From the NCBI GenBank assembly GCA_034509425.1, contig JAVTVJ010000450.1, forward strand, positions 682,001 through 746,000: a stretch of 64,000 nt of DNA. The letters run 5' to 3'. The stretch's first letter is position 1; every line of letters starts with the position of its first letter. Of this stretch, positions 1 to 13,900 are shown in pieces. The notes below the pieces were generated by a model. It saw only the letters and a program-made list of their open reading frames with translations. It was not told the origin of the DNA and made no database searches. The position numbers and the translations under genes were made by a program. The DNA comes from Eopsaltria australis (Eukaryota > Chordata > Aves > Passeriformes > Petroicidae).

Positions 1-789
1 CAGGAAAAGAGAGCAAATACAGAGCTGTGTCACTGTAACAGTTTCCCAGGGATTCTCCCAGCCTGCAGATCACTCCACGGCAGGCACAGGGAAGGGGGGA
101 CACAGACCAAGGGTAAATGTTTATGGCTTTTCTGTCCATTCGGTACTGGAATGCTGCTGCTGAGGACAGCAGCCCTGGTGTTGGCACAATTCCCAGCAGA
201 GTGGGGTGTGCAGGGGCCTTTCCAAGCTGGAAGAACCTCCAGGGAAGCCGGGAGAGGCAGCGGTGCCTGCAGCTCGTGTGACAGATGCTGGCAGGACCTG
301 GGTGGGACCAGGAGCAGCAGCAGACAAACCCTCCCACACCTACAAACAAAGCCCTGGGAAGCACTTGGAGACCAGGAAAGCTCAGGGCACCACCACTATC
401 ACCAGGGCAGATGGCACAGAAGGGCACTGGAGCCCTACCAGCTCTTTGGGGACCTTTGGTACCCACCCGGCACAAAGCCCTGGACTCTGTGAGTGCTGCA
501 CCCACCCTGGCTGACAGAGCTGCCTTGGCACAGCTCAGGGGAACACCCTGCCCTCCCAGTGCCAGCTGCAGGCTGTGCCCTGCCCTTGCTCCAGCTCCAT
601 CCAGCAGCAGTGGGCACAGCTTTCCTGGTAGAGGGAATCCTCCTCTTTAGTGCCAGAGCTGCAGGAGGGGGTGAGGATGTTGAGGAATACCAGTGACAGT
701 GAGAGGGAGACCCCTGGAACCACACCCTGCCCAACCTGAAGCAAACCCAGCAGGCAGAAGGATGAGTGCTCTGGAGGATTCCCCCTCCC
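1..789. other. Gene-free stretch, GC-richer unique sequence
   Basis: This stretch is richer in C and G than most of the window and is full of CAGC/CTGG-type words, so it is open by chance in several frames on both strands. Those overlapping frames have no recognisable domain and no preferred strand, so none is called as a gene. No repeat was recognised until the CR1 tail that begins near 790. It could contain a very degraded 5' extension of that CR1 copy, but I cannot align it by eye. Confidence 0.55.
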
Positions 790-908
790 TGGGAATGTCC
801 AATTCAGGCTGGAGGGCTTTGAGCAGCCTGTCCCTGCTCATGGCAGAGGAAATGGACTGCATGGTCTTTGAGGTCCCTTCCAACACAAACCATTCTAGGA
901 TTCTATGA
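790..908 (+). repeat. CR1 LINE 3' end, 5'-truncated
   Basis: CR1 is a non-LTR retrotransposon and the main interspersed repeat of bird genomes; most copies are short 3' ends left by incomplete reverse transcription. Here the sequence runs from a GGCTGGAGGGCTTTGAGC segment, through GGTCTTTGAGGTCCCTTCC, to the diagnostic tail CCATTCTAGGATTCTATGA at 890-908. This is the CR1 3' untranslated region in plus orientation. No reverse transcriptase coding part remains. Several differences from the usual consensus suggest an old copy. The left edge is approximate. Confidence 0.9.
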
Positions 909-3780
909 CTCCCTGTTCTCCTGGCTGAATGCAGTGACAGGAGCAATGGGATGAATCAAGAAATTGAAGAAATGGAAACAGATTCCAGTGCATCCCCTCC
1001 ATAACTGTCCCACTGGCCCTACTGCTTCTCACAATGGGTGTGGAACCAAACAATAGCACACCTTGCTGGCTGCTTGGTCGGTGCCTTCAGAGCTTGCATT
1101 AAAGGCCATTTTCTATTCATTTCATAGCAGAAAGCCAAGTCTGACTTTCCTACCTTAAACCAAGATCACTGCCATTCTCTGAAAGCTATTTTTTGCCCAC
1201 TTCTCTACATCTCAGAGTTCTAAACATTTGAGCCATAGTCACATCTTTACTACTTTGGCAGAGAGCAGGATTTGATTAACAAACTCTTCAGCTGCTGTAT
1301 TTTGCAGCTAGTATTCAAAATATCAGGCCCAGGTAGGGCAGAAATGAATCTTGCACCTTTCCCTCCACCTAAAGGGTGTCAACCCTAATACCATCATTTC
1401 AGATGCCTTTATGGCACATATTTAGGTCTGCAGCTACATTTGCATGCATTCATTCATTTAATACCAAGCCTGACATTTGTAAAAAAATATACAGCTGGTA
1501 AATGAGAGAGTTGTCTTATTCTTCAGAAGTAGAAATTTCAGATTTTAATGTCAAAAGATAAAAATAACTGTTGGGGTTTTGTTTGGTTGGTTTTTTTCCT
1601 TCACTGTAGGGAGAATTTTTATAAAAGGAGATTTACAATTTCAAACTAAACAAGCAAATTGTGTTTGCACTGCAACTTTCTTCCTTACCAATTTCAGTTG
1701 TTTTCAGAGAAAAAGGGGAGGAGAAGGCTACATGAAGATGAAAGGGAAATTTACCCCAATGGTGAGCTCTCAAAAGCTGAACAGTACAAAGAAAACCTGA
1801 TCAAAAAACTTATTACCAGAAACTGGAATGACTATATGTGTCTGGGGAGGGGGAGAAATGCAATATCACAAGCAAAGAAAATTCAAATACAATAGAAAAT
1901 GGTGCTGGATGTCCACTGGGAGATGGAATGATTTCCTCAGAGCTCATGGGAAATTACTGCATGGATATCTGAATGATGGGTCATATCTGGTGTTGAAACC
2001 AAACAGACATTTACTGTGTTACATTCAGATCTGGGGCAGAGTTTAGTTTGTAAACAAACATCTGCAAACTAAATGCCAGATTTTCTTCTAGAGACACAAT
2101 CTTAAAACCAAACAAAGACAAACCCCACTAATGTGACTGTGCAGGTATCTGCATTTTTTAAACGTGAAAGAGTTTAGAAGTGTAAGATCAATTAAAAAGA
2201 AAAATTTAATTTAAATTTATGCCCTGCAGGAAAACATACATTAAGCATTTGATAGTGAACACAAAATGGATTCATGCTCTCAGTCCTCAGCACTTTTAGT
2301 GAGCCCATCAGAAGTGCAGAGCCACAAAAGCAGGTCCAGGAATGGTCTTAGAGGCTACTGAGGCACAACCTGGCATGAGATTGAAGGTTTGATGTGGTTC
2401 CTAAGAGACACAGAGGATCCTGCACTCCCTGCCATGCCCAGAGTAGGAAAAGGGCTCCTTAGATTAACTTATACCTGCACAAATTGGGAAAGGTGGTGTG
2501 GGTGATACAGAAGGAAAGCATGCAGGATAAGGGAAATCTGTTCATTAAATAAGTTTTACTGCTTGTTGTTTAATTTTCCTCTGAAAGTTTTCTGATTCTC
2601 TGCCAAGGTCCTTCAGGTGAGATCAGAGAAATCCCGTGAGGTTTCTGTAGGGAGGTGCTCTGCAGAGCCAATATTCCTGGGACTGAAGACAGAGGAATGC
2701 AAGCCACAGGGGCATATCTCCTGCAGATGGGAGATCTCTCCTTTTGTGGGAGATGTAAGAACTCAGTCAGGATGAGGATAGTTTAGAAAATATGGGCAGA
2801 AAATTCCCCTGTTTAGGTCGATGCCATAACAACACATAACACCACAATTACAGATGTGATTTGACCAATTTGGTGCAAACATCTCTTTCATATTGTGTGA
2901 TTTCTTATTGATAAAATATTCCTAGTAACACTGGAAAATTATCTTACACACTGAACAACAAGGCTATGATTGACTGCCTGCACAGAAATGAGTTATAATG
3001 GGATTTGGCACCTCTGAGCTGGGAGGACATGGGGTGCCAGCAATTGTTTGTGTTCCTGGAGGGGTTATCCAGCTTCAGAAGTGTTCAGTGGCATGTTTCA
3101 ATCAACAGCAGGAAAGTACAGCTATCTCCACTTTGAAGAAGTTTAATCTATGGCTACGATCCAAAAAGACCAAGTGTCCTCTGAATTCAAAGGCATCCAA
3201 TCTTCATAGACTTGAGAAGAGATTATCTAGAGATTATGTTGGTAATTAACTGAGGAAATGGAAAGTTGGTCTAAACCCTGTGGATCTGCCTCAAAGTGAC
3301 ATTGCTCTTTTCTTTCCATAAAGGATGTGTTGGAGGCTGTGGACAGAATTCACCGAGTAGCACAGGGAAATGTGGGTAAAGCAACCAGGACAGCCTCAAT
3401 TCAGGTGTCTTAGCACTGAACGGGACAACTGGGTGGCTGACAGTAGACCATTTCTATGGGAAGTTAAAATTAAAATTAAAACCAGCAACTATGCACCGAT
3501 ACACAGCAATCATCATAATAATGTTACACATGTTTAATAGCATTTATTCTGACTGGTCTTATCACACCTCTTGGTTACTGCAATTACTCCCAATTAGACA
3601 GAGACTGTGAGCACCAGCTTTTATACCCTGCCAAGTGCCAGATGAGCTGAAGGACCCCTCTGCTACATTACTGTTCAACAGATAGACTTCATTTTCTATT
3701 ACTCTAGAGACCTTCTCAAAACAAATGCTTCATTCTTATAACATCATATTTTTTCCTCTTATTTGCATGACAGAGCTTCA
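909..3780. other. Gene-free unique sequence
   Basis: AT-rich non-coding sequence with scattered short homopolymers (for example A runs near 1481 and T runs near 1590). A short (TAAAAT)-like repeat lies near 3463-3481. No exon, RNA gene or transposable element was recognised. Confidence 0.55.
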
Positions 3781-3829
3781 GAGCCCTCCTAAGTCTTCGA
3801 TTATTTAATAACTACTTTTCTTCCTCGTG

Positions 3830-4150
3830 TGATAACTGCAGGGAGTGGAACAAGAGTGCTGCACAGTCACAGGCACACAACAGCCCTGCTGTTTAGCATT
3901 TAGATGGTGCCACGGAAAGAGGGACGATGTACCAGGGAGGCAGAGGGGAGGTGGACGTGAGCAGTGCCAGTTGGCCGGACAGAATGCCCCCTCTCATCTC
4001 TCTCTCTGTGGTCCTTGCCAAAGCCATTATGCTGTTTGAGGCAGACAGGGGAAACGTGCCTGCTTTCCACCAGTCTGCTCCGATCACCGCATCCCACTCC
4101 GCGGACATTTCCCAGCCTTCAAATCATCGCTGCTCTGCAGAGTGAGGAAC
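3830..4150. promoter_or_regulatory. CpG-retaining block, candidate conserved non-coding element
   Basis: About ten CpG dinucleotides lie between 3912 and 4129, including a CCGCGG at about 4099-4104, while flanking sequence has very few. Retained CpGs in a CpG-poor background can mark an unmethylated or conserved regulatory element. No promoter elements or coding frame are evident, so the role is inferred from composition only. It could also be a chance GC-rich patch. Confidence 0.25.
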
Positions 4151-5739
4151 AGCTTGAGACAGCTACAGCAGGGCAGCAGAGCCCCACGCACCAGGCAACC
4201 CCCCTGTGCAGGCTGAGTGGGCAAAATCAATGGGAACATGGACATCCCACAGTTCACCTTCACATCACCCCAAACAAACACCAAATCCCCCAGCACGAGC
4301 GCAGCCCCTTAACCCAGGATATTCACAGATGTCTGGGAAGTTTTGGAATCCATTTAAATGCTCCTTTCACTCCTTCCCACATGAATTATTGTTATTTGCA
4401 TTAACGAATATACTCTATGCCAAATTTCCCACAGGCCTCTTTTCAAATTAGCCATCTGCAGCCGTGTGAGGCTTTACATGAGCACAAAGTATGTGAAAGG
4501 ATATCCAAATCCTATCAGCTCTTACAGGTACTTATCCATCTCTTAACACATTTACTGGCTATAGCAGGTAAAAGCAGTATGGATATGAACTGTGCAACAA
4601 CATCCAAGCAAACCAGATTCCCAGAAATCCTTCTCCAGTCTCCAGTTTCAAGGAGGAGAGAGCTACATAACAGGAGGCAGCTCTTAATTTGAAGCATCCC
4701 TCCTACTTTAACAAAAAGGTGGTGTTTTTCCATTATTTGCTACTTAACAACAAAACACTGAAGGTCTTTACTGCCTACTGCAGAGTGTTAATTTTTAATG
4801 GGAGAAGCTACACGCTGCTTGATTTCTTTAGTGCATGAAGCAGCCAACCAATCGTGCATCACCTCTAACTCCAGAACAGCAGTTTCTGCAAGGAGCCTTT
4901 ACAGCTCAGAGCATCCTTGAGGGCTAAAGATGTCAAGCGGTTTAAATGCCAGTGAAATCAAGAAGACACCAGGCTCAGATATGTTAGGAAAAAAGGACAG
5001 GAAAATGGAGACCTCCACTGAGACCAAAAAACTTTCTCTGCTCTAAGAAATAAGGGCCCACTTAAGGCACCTGTGAAGCGCCTGCCTGGTGGATGGGGAG
5101 AGGCATAAGCAGCACTAATGATAAAGCACAGAGCAAATGTTATCTTGAAAAATGTGTGAAAAATGGGCTGGAGGACGTGAGAGAGTCCAACTGTCCCTCT
5201 GTACCCGAGACATTACTGACACATTCCTTGCTCAGCCTGCCCAGCATGAACTCTGATGACATCCTACAATGACCTAAAGGAATTTCTTCCAAGTCTAGAC
5301 AGAAAGGTTTTTTCCCAGTAATTCTCCAGAGCACACAACCTCAGTGCCACTGTGCCCACTGCCAAACTATTAAAGCTGCCAGGCATTCGTGTGGTACGGG
5401 ACTTCCCACCCCTCAAAGCTGAAGCCCACTTGCTAAAATTCGCAGTTCACATTGTTTTTAGGACATGCTGTGTTTGGGCATCACCCCTATCTGTAAAGCC
5501 CTTCCTTCATGGGACATGGCCCTGCTAAGGAGGAGCAGGTCCTGCACAAAGGACAGTGCAGAGGGATCTGCATCTCAGCAGCTTCCTCTTAAACTGGACA
5601 AAAACCCTCAAAATGTATCAGACCACATTTAACAGACCAAGATTTCAGTGGATAATCCAAGCTATATTGCTGCAAAGGCTTCTTTTTATTTTTTAGCAGT
5701 AATTTTCAGCAGTTTTTTTTCAACTTGCCAATGTGCTGT
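4151..5739. other. Gene-free unique sequence
   Basis: Ordinary non-coding sequence of mixed composition. No repeat family, RNA gene or plausible exon was recognised. Confidence 0.55.
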
Positions 5740-6060
5740 GCAGCAGGATTGAAAGTTAATATCCATTTAAGCCATAGCCAGAACAGGAATATTTCTGCTC
5801 TTGTATCTTTAAAAATATCTCGTGGAGCGAAACGATGGATGCCAAGTTTCAAGGTTGAATGAATTTTTATAGCAAAATTATAAATCCCTGAAAATGAAGG
5901 ATAAAATGGAGAGTATTTAATAAGCCTGAACTGAAACAGGGCTATCAGATGTCGCTTTAATAATTTTGATAGAAATGGATCTTCCCTCAGATTTTCCTTT
6001 CTGTGAGTAAAGCGTTCAGCACTGGCATCGTTCTGCTGGTGGCCGGTGTTGAAAGGCAGA
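5740..6060. promoter_or_regulatory. CpG-retaining AT-rich block, candidate conserved non-coding element
   Basis: Seven CpGs lie within 5821-6045 (for example in CTCGTGGAGCGAAACGATGG) although the surrounding sequence is AT-rich. AT-rich DNA that still holds CpGs and lacks repeats is typical of vertebrate conserved non-coding elements. A minus-strand open frame crosses this block (5706-6125), but it has no recognisable domain and is treated as chance. The edges are approximate. Confidence 0.25.
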
Positions 6061-6998
6061 GCATTTGGATTACACCAGAGAGTGCCTGAGACCAAGCAAT
6101 GGCACAGTGGCTCTTCCAGGCACAAAGATGATGGAAAACAACCTGGGCTGGTGAATTTTCTTCAAGCCCACCTCCACACCACTGTGACTGCTGTGAACTT
6201 AGCACTGCCTTGGGAGACAAATATTTTCATACCATTAGGTGGGTGGTGGATGCTGTGGACAAGAATCCATGGCCAAGACTCCTGCAGCCTTGGTGCTGAT
6301 GCTGCACTTGCCACAAGCATCTCTCTAGTCCCACCTCAGGGTCTAATCAAGTTAGAGTTCTAGTGAGAGAAGAGGGTACTAACACTGGTATTAAGCTCTG
6401 AGTAGCACCCCAGAGGAGGAGGAGAGTTTATCCTTCTCATGTGCACTTTAATCTCTTTTGAATGACACTCTTGCCTAGAGGAAGTGGTGAGTGCCAATTT
6501 GAGATCATGAAAGATGTGTTTTGCATTTTTCCACGCTGACTTCAGAAGGATTTATGGTTGGATTCAGTCCATTTCCTCACCAGACTTTAGAGGGACTCAA
6601 GTTCTTTTTGTAACAACACCATCACACTGGTGCACTTGTGCATTCCTGCACTTCAAAGGTGACAAAATGTATCTTGATGGTCAGCAGTATTGAAAAAGAA
6701 CAGTAACAGGTACAAATAAAGGGCTTCAGCCCAAGCAAGCCCTTGCAGAAGCCATAATTTGGCAATGGCAATAATACATTTTCTCCTAAACGGGGCTCCT
6801 TGCTGCTATTCTACCCACAGTTATTTCCAAGATTGGTCCTTCTTTCAGGTGCCTGGGAATGCCATCAGACAGCAGTCAAGAACTATTGAGAAGCATTAGT
6901 TTGCTACCCTTACAGTGCACAAAGACATCTTCCCTGCAGAGGGATCAATCTTTCTGAATTTTTGGCACTTCTGCTCATTTTTCTACACTAGGTCAAAC

Positions 6999-7011
6999 TA
7001 TATATATATAT
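6999..7011. repeat. Short (TA)n microsatellite
   Basis: About six TA units are followed directly by TTTATTTTTTTA. It is a simple repeat with no implied function. Confidence 0.85.
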
Positions 7012-8305
7012 TTATTTTTTTACTCTTCTGTTTTGGCTGAGCAGGTGTAAGTACCCTCTTTTAACATTTACTCATGCCAGTTTTCCTATATTTCCTCTCT
7101 GCTCAAGCGATCTTCAGGCCAGTCCTTCCCAATCCTACAGACATTATATGCTTATTTGACGAAAAAAACCTCTACCTTTTTTGGTCTCTCCCCATTTTAG
7201 CTTCAGGCCATGAGCAAGTGAAAGCATATCCTGACAGCAATGCAATATGTAAGACAGAACAACTTCAGCCAAGACTCCTTAATGGAAATGGCAACTGCTA
7301 TTGATTTCCTAAACACAGAGGTTGTGCCCCTCACCTCCATGACAAATCAGTTAGCAAAGACTGGGGACTCAGGGGAAACTCCTGGGTATGTAAACATGAA
7401 CTTGTGGTTTATATTAACACAATATATTCTACGACTTCTTCCAGGGTGAAGTCCAGGAAAATACAGGAAGAGTCTGCAAGTGGCAACCAAAGATATTCAC
7501 AACAAAAAAAGATAAATCACTAATATGAGTGCAATTGAATTCAACAGGCAAAAGAAAGAGCAGGCACATAAGGGTACAGAGAAACTGTGGAAATCTTTGG
7601 ATCACCACTAGATTTATAATAAAAATGAAAAAGGAAAGACAAACCCAACCAGACTGATCCTTAGTTGCAATACATAAGCACATACAGTGATTAATAAAAA
7701 TAACTGTTATTTATTTATCTTATGATAATAGTAAATTGTCCTTAATTCAATTAAAATTGGTGTAAGAACTCAGTCTGACAAGGACAAACACCTTTATCAT
7801 TAATGGCTGTCATGGTAGAAGAGACAAATATTTTCCCAAACAATGAAATAAGGTTAAGAAGCTCCTCACTATTTGATAACACAGTTCACGTTTTGAATAC
7901 AAGAAATCTCCCATTTAGGAGCAGAGCAACTTGCCCCTGAAGCACAGTTCCTCCACAATCAGTGTTTTCACAGGCATTACCAAGGACAAGGAACACAGAC
8001 ATCACCAAAGATGTCTCCAGCCCCCCTTCTCTCTCTGCTAACAGTAAAAGCTGTATAAATAAACCCACTCACTGGCCTGGCTGCACCAGCAGAAAGATCA
8101 GACAGACAGCTGAGATGAATAACACTGAGAATAGAATAACTTATTTCGTCCTTGAAGCAAAAGCAACTTCCTTACACCCCTTAAGTTAATAACGCTTTAT
8201 TTTGTCCCCAGCTGTTAAGTTTATAGAAATTAAAAGTCATGACTATTTGTCTTTTGCCAGCATGAATTTAAAAGTGCCTTTAAAAAATCTCATTATCATT
8301 GTGGC

Positions 8306-8318
8306 TTTTTTTTTTTTT
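8306..8318. repeat. Poly-T tract
   Basis: A run of about 13 T. On the minus strand this is a poly-A run, but no AATAAA signal or retrocopy was seen beside it. Confidence 0.85.
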
Positions 8319-10532
8319 CAAGCAGATTCAATACAAAGCAGATTACATCCTGCCTGCACTAGTAAAGTGCACATAAATTTTTCACAAACCAATTTATCTT
8401 AAAAATTTTTCTTTCCTCATTTTGATTCTGGACACAGCGCAGAGTAGAAAGGCACTTCAAGTATTTTTTAGATAACACAATTCCAGCGATAGTGCATTAG
8501 TGTTCTGAGGTATTTCTGTTCTGTAACATTATTTCCAGACCATCAGAACACACCTTTTATGAAGTGGAATGATCTCATATGAAACAATTACATTACCATG
8601 AAGTTTTAGTCTGACGTTCAATCTGAATTTGAAGATTTGAACTACAGGATTCATTCACAGGTAACAGAAGAGGATAAAAATAATTTCCTTGGGTAAGAAA
8701 ATTTGGAAATATCCGTCAAATAACCTGGAAAGGGGCTGCATGGGTCCCATGCACAATCATTTGGGAAATCAGCAGTCCTGCAACAACCACATTTGGGACC
8801 CGCAATGGTACCCCACTCTTGTACCAGCAACAATCAGCAGTGCAGTTACTCCATTCCAGACATGCAAGCCATTCTTTCTGAGACACTGGGACAGGAGGGT
8901 GACCAAAATTCCCACCGTAACTTTTTAGGAGTGTTGGGAAGAGACACAAACCTTCCAGGTCTAGGGGAAAGTGTTTCTCTGGAGAGCAGCCCTTCCTCTG
9001 CAGAGCCTTGACTCATCAATGCCTGGGGACAGTCAGGAGACACTGATTGAGCAAACACTCCCAGTGAAAAACTACACTCCACGTGGAGCCAGCTGGGATA
9101 TTTATAGCCAGGTTTGCTTGAATGGCCGTAAGAGCTGAGCTACAGCTTTTATTCTCCAGACAGCTCCGAAAAAAAAAATCAAGGCAATGACACTGGTGGA
9201 GCAGGAAAAGTTCCACTGTCGCTTTTCATGCGGCACTTGTCTCTCCCTGGCACTGATGACAGCCTTTTCACAAGTACCCCAGGCGCCTCACAGAGAGAAC
9301 AAGACATGAGTATGTCATGGCATGAGTGCAGAAAAACCGGAATAAAAGTTACCTTATACAAGTCTGAGTCACTTACTGTTAAGACAGAACAAAATCCTGA
9401 ATCTCTCCTGTTCTTTCATTTGCTTTCACTCCTGCCTGAGGAAGGGTTTTGATCACACTTTCATTTTAGCTAATAGAGTGTTCACTGGTAATGTATTTAC
9501 AAGAAATAGTAACACTGCTCTTTTGAGAGAGACAGCAATGACTGTCTAGGAACAGAAAGTGAATAACCCAGCCCAGTAAATGGGAAAGGAGAAATTTCTT
9601 GGGGTTTTGGGTGGATTCTAAACATCTTATTCCTGCATGTTTGCTAGTCTTGGAGCAGAAGTGATCAGAAGCAAGAGGATGTCACAGTCTTTTGCAGAAA
9701 TCTCAGGAAAAGATTGAGTCAAGAAACAATCCCAACCAGAAAGCAACACACAGAGGAACAAACTCTTCACCCATAGAAGCTCCTGCTGCAGAACTGCAAC
9801 TCTGACACTTCTGCTTGTGCCTGAACTAGGAAAAATACTTTGGAAGTCTGGTGGTAACAGAGTAACCCACAACACCTTCAGAACAAAGCTGTTAACCAGA
9901 CTTTTCTCTTCTGGCCAGGGTGCTTAGTTGGTCAGAAAGCTAAAGGAGAAAAAAAGTTACTTTAGAAAATCACGCTATAAAGAAACATAATTCCATCTGC
10001 TTCCCAATATGAGTTTCTAGGAAAAAAGAAAACCAGCCAAAAAAACCCCTCCATCTAAGCATGGCTGAAATTGCTGCCTTGGGGAAAAAATCTTGCATAT
10101 TCCCTTCCCTCCAGTAGACAGGCAGTGAAGGCAACATTACAGTCCTTCAGGAGTGCCTTAAGGGATACACCAGAGAAAACTTCCAATATTCTTTTCCACA
10201 TTAATTTGCATTAAGCTGACATTTTTAGTGATGGGCATTTTCAGATTTGTGAAGAAATATATTTTTCTTTGGAAAGCCATTTGCGAGAAAATTTCTACCA
10301 CCTCAACAATTTCAGATTCCTCCTTTATCTTTGGAAGTGCTGCCTTTTGAAATGCAGGCACAAGAAGACACTCATGACATCTCTGCAGGCACACAGGCTT
10401 TACTATGATCACATTCCTGTGCATTACAGCACATTCTTTAGAAAACAACCAGCTGGAAAGAGCGGATATAAATTTCAGCTTCAGGATGTTAAACCATTCT
10501 TTAACACCTCAGGGACAGGACACAGTCTAGAA

Positions 10533-10931
10533 AGGCTGAGATAACTGAGATGTTCAGCCTGGAAAAGAGAAGGGTTTGGGGTGACCTAATTGTGGCTTTC
10601 CAGTACCTGAAGAGAGGCTGCAAGAAAGATGGAGAGGAGCAATTCACAAAGGCCTGGAGTGACAGGACAAGGGGGAATGGCTTCAAATTGGCAGACAGTA
10701 GGTTTAGATCAGATATTAGGAAGAAATTGTTTATTGTGAGGGTGGTGAGGCCCTGACACAGGTTACCCAGAGAAGTTGTGGCTGTCCCTGGCTCCCTGGT
10801 AGTGTCCAAGACCAGGTTGGACGGGGCTTGGAGGAACCTGGGACAGTGGAAGGTGTCCCTGCCCACGGTAGGGGTGGCACTGGATAGGCTTTAAGGTTCA
10901 TTCCAACCCAAACCATTCTGGGATTCTATGA
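10533..10931 (+). repeat. CR1 LINE 3' end, about 400 bp, 5'-truncated
   Basis: This is one of the longest and clearest CR1 copies in the window. In order, it shows the segment GATGTTCAGCCTGGAAAAGA, then AGGAAGAAATTGTTTATTGT, then GTTACCCAGAGAAGTTGTGG, and it ends in CCATTCTGGGATTCTATGA at 10912-10930. These are the familiar landmarks of the last 400 bases of avian CR1. The reverse transcriptase region is absent, so it is a dead-on-arrival insertion. Divergence looks moderate. Confidence 0.95.
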
Positions 10932-13900
10932 ACCAAAAAACAAAGCAGTTCCTCACACCTTCTCAGACTAGCTGCAATCAGCCCCTTCCAGGGATATTTT
11001 GGTGAGGATCCACTCTGCTGCATCTCCACACTCCAAAGCAGGAGCGAGCGTCCCACGAGAGCCCTGGGAGGCCACCTGACTCAGAGACACATCTCTGAAT
11101 CACCAGCACCTACTCCCCGTGGGAGGGAAAGGGTACTGAGCTACTGCTGGCCTGGAGCAGGACTAAATTATTGCCTCCCCACACGCAGGTGCTGGCTCAG
11201 CTATTTTGACCCAGTGTGTGGGAGGGCTGAGCCAAGGTGTTACCCAGCCCTGGGAGCTGCCCACCCGCTCCCGGGCTCTCGCTGGGAGCGGAGGCTCGGG
11301 CAAGCTGCAGAACGGAGGAAGGTTTATATCCCATCTTCCCACCTTCTCTAGACAGATGAAGCCACAGAGCAATTAAACTATAAACTATCCCACACTTCTT
11401 TCCAAATTAAAGCTGTGTTTAATACACAGCCATTGTGTGTTTTCCACTGGGAGCTCTGCTCTGAGAGCCTTCCAGAAACCAGCAGCAGAGCCTAGGGAGA
11501 TGAAAGTCGGCAAAGGCACATCTTGTAGCATCCTGAAGTTGCCAATATTGTGTAAGAAAGAGAAAATTATTTTATTTTTGTACTTTTTGGACTTCTATTG
11601 TTGCCAAAAATAATCATATTTCTGTCCTTATTCAAGACAAACCAAGTTTAGGATAATTGTCCTTAATATGGACTGAAGGAAACCAAACACTGACTCGTAT
11701 ATGGAGCAATTCCATGGTCTCTATAAACCTTCATAAGTGAAGTGTTTGAGTGGTGTTCAGCCATTAAAGACATGAGGTATAAGGATAAACTTTCAATGGA
11801 GCAAGAACCAATTATAAAAACAAGCATTAAGGTTACAAACATAAGTTCATTAATTAAATGTGCTTAGAAATCAGCAGCAAAAGTAAAAGACAATGCTACA
11901 CGGCAATAGCAATGATGAGCATAAACAGGAATGTTTTAATGGCAGCAAACTCCAGAAATAGGCACCTTTTTCTAAGCCAAGAAAACTCAATTTTCACTTG
12001 GCACAAAAGAATCAATTAGATATGGCACTTGCTGGTCAGCTGAGAGTTGGATGCACCTCTCCTCTCTTCCAGCACTTCACTGTGTACAAATCAATGCTCA
12101 AAGCAAATGCAGCCATACAACTCTGTGAGTTTGTAATAAAGCCATTTATTTCTGAAGCTTGTTTCTGTGTGTGGAATTTTCTTACAGAGATAGGTGCTGT
12201 CATAACCAGGGTCCGTTTCTTGGCAGAGGGAAAAGGAGCAGAAAATCAATGTGCTTGCAAACTCAAAACTAATTGAGCCATTCCCAACACTGCATGAAAT
12301 GCAGCAAGACAAGGACCCATTTAATGACTGAGATGTTTTATCTCAATTCCAGGTACATGTGTGGCTTGGAAGAGGCTCCCATTTAAAGGAAACTTCAAGT
12401 GAAGAGTGTAGGAAGAGATGAAGGCTAAATCTTGTTTTCTCACACAGTGAAGTGGATAAGATGTCAGCAGTGCCAAGAGCTCCAAAGTCCAGTGAAAGCC
12501 AAACTTTGGAGGAGATTTTACCTGAGTCTAAGGAAGAAAATAATCCTAACTGGAGCTGCCTAAAGTGCAAGACCTGGTAAATGAACCAACCTGTGTGACT
12601 TGGGCACCTCATTTTCCTCACAAATCCTATTATTACACAGAAGGAGGACTTTGAAATGCCTCAACCAACATATTAATTTAATGGAACTATGCTTCATCTG
12701 TTCCATACTTCCTTGGAAAGCACAGCTTGAACAAAGTGATTGCAAAATGTACCCTACTGTTAACATTTTCCTGCATTTCAATTGTTCTTTAATATCTAAT
12801 TTTAATACAGTCAGTAGAATAGAATCACAAAGCAGACAAGTTGCCATATTAACTCAGGTTTCTGAACAGAATTCCCTTGTAAATAAGGCCATACCCAACC
12901 TGATGTACAGGAAATTCCTATCCACCTTTCCTCATCTCCCAGCCCTCCCCCCAAAAATGGCAGCTCAGTTTTCTTTTGTCTTTACTTGCTCCTTCAGTTG
13001 TCTACAATTTTGATGGGCATAACAAAGAAAGAGAAGAAAAATGAAGCTAACTTTTTCATCTGTTTTTAGACTCTGGCATAAGAAGAGCACATGAGTACTT
13101 TGATTGTTCCCATGCAAATGTTCCTGCCTTTGGACACTTCAACACTTGCACAGATGTCAGAACAGACATAATCGGATTATTCTTTCCTGTGTTTTTTTTT
13201 TTCTCGAGTTATTTAGAACATAAATCTTTAATTCCTTCTAATTGAAGGCATCTGTCCTGATATCTGCCTCTTCCATCTGAGGAGCCCATATCTTCTTATG
13301 TAAGTCCTGCTATTCAGGTTCCAATTCATCTTCTTGCTTGACATTTTCCTAGCTGGAAACTGTATCTGTAAAGCACCTCCAGAAATGGAGGTGTGATGCT
13401 TGGTAGAACTTAATATCCCAGATAGGCTGAAGAATATTTAGCCTGCTCTTACAATAACCATCACTGTGCTGTTAAATGATGCCAAGCCACAAAGTACCTC
13501 ATCTGAACGATGGGATTAGTCCATTTTGTGACAAATATTGCAACTGCAAAAGCATCTATCACAAAATCCCATAAGGCCAGGAAATGCTTCCTGTCATAAT
13601 GTCATCATACACACACAGCTCACAGGAACTTCTGAAAAGCGGAACTAACACCCTTCCCCCCAACCTGCAACAGAAATGTTACACATTCTTGAAAACGTCA
13701 AGATGTATGGAAAGGATTCACTCTATTTTTGTCCCAGGACCTATATTACAGGGCAGAGGAACAACTTTCTGTCAGGCAGGAAGAGTATTCTAATAAGCTA
13801 GAGACTGGAAAACTTTCCTGACCAAAAATATTTAATTGAAAAGAGAATATACGAGTTCAAGTTGTTTCCAGGAATGATCCTCAATCTACCAACAGGTTCT

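Larger units (their letters stand above)
6061..10532. other. Gene-free unique sequence
   Basis: Mostly AT-rich non-coding DNA. It contains a (TA)n tract at 6999-7011 followed by a T-rich run, and a poly-T run at 8306-8318. No exon or interspersed repeat was recognised in the rest. Confidence 0.55.

Noticed and set aside
5706..6125. Minus-strand open frame of 139 codons
   Set aside because: AT-rich and free of known motifs; better explained as chance over a possibly conserved non-coding block.
12812..12830. AGAATAGAATCACAAAG resembling an inverted CR1 tail
   Set aside because: Too short, and no CR1 body follows on its right.
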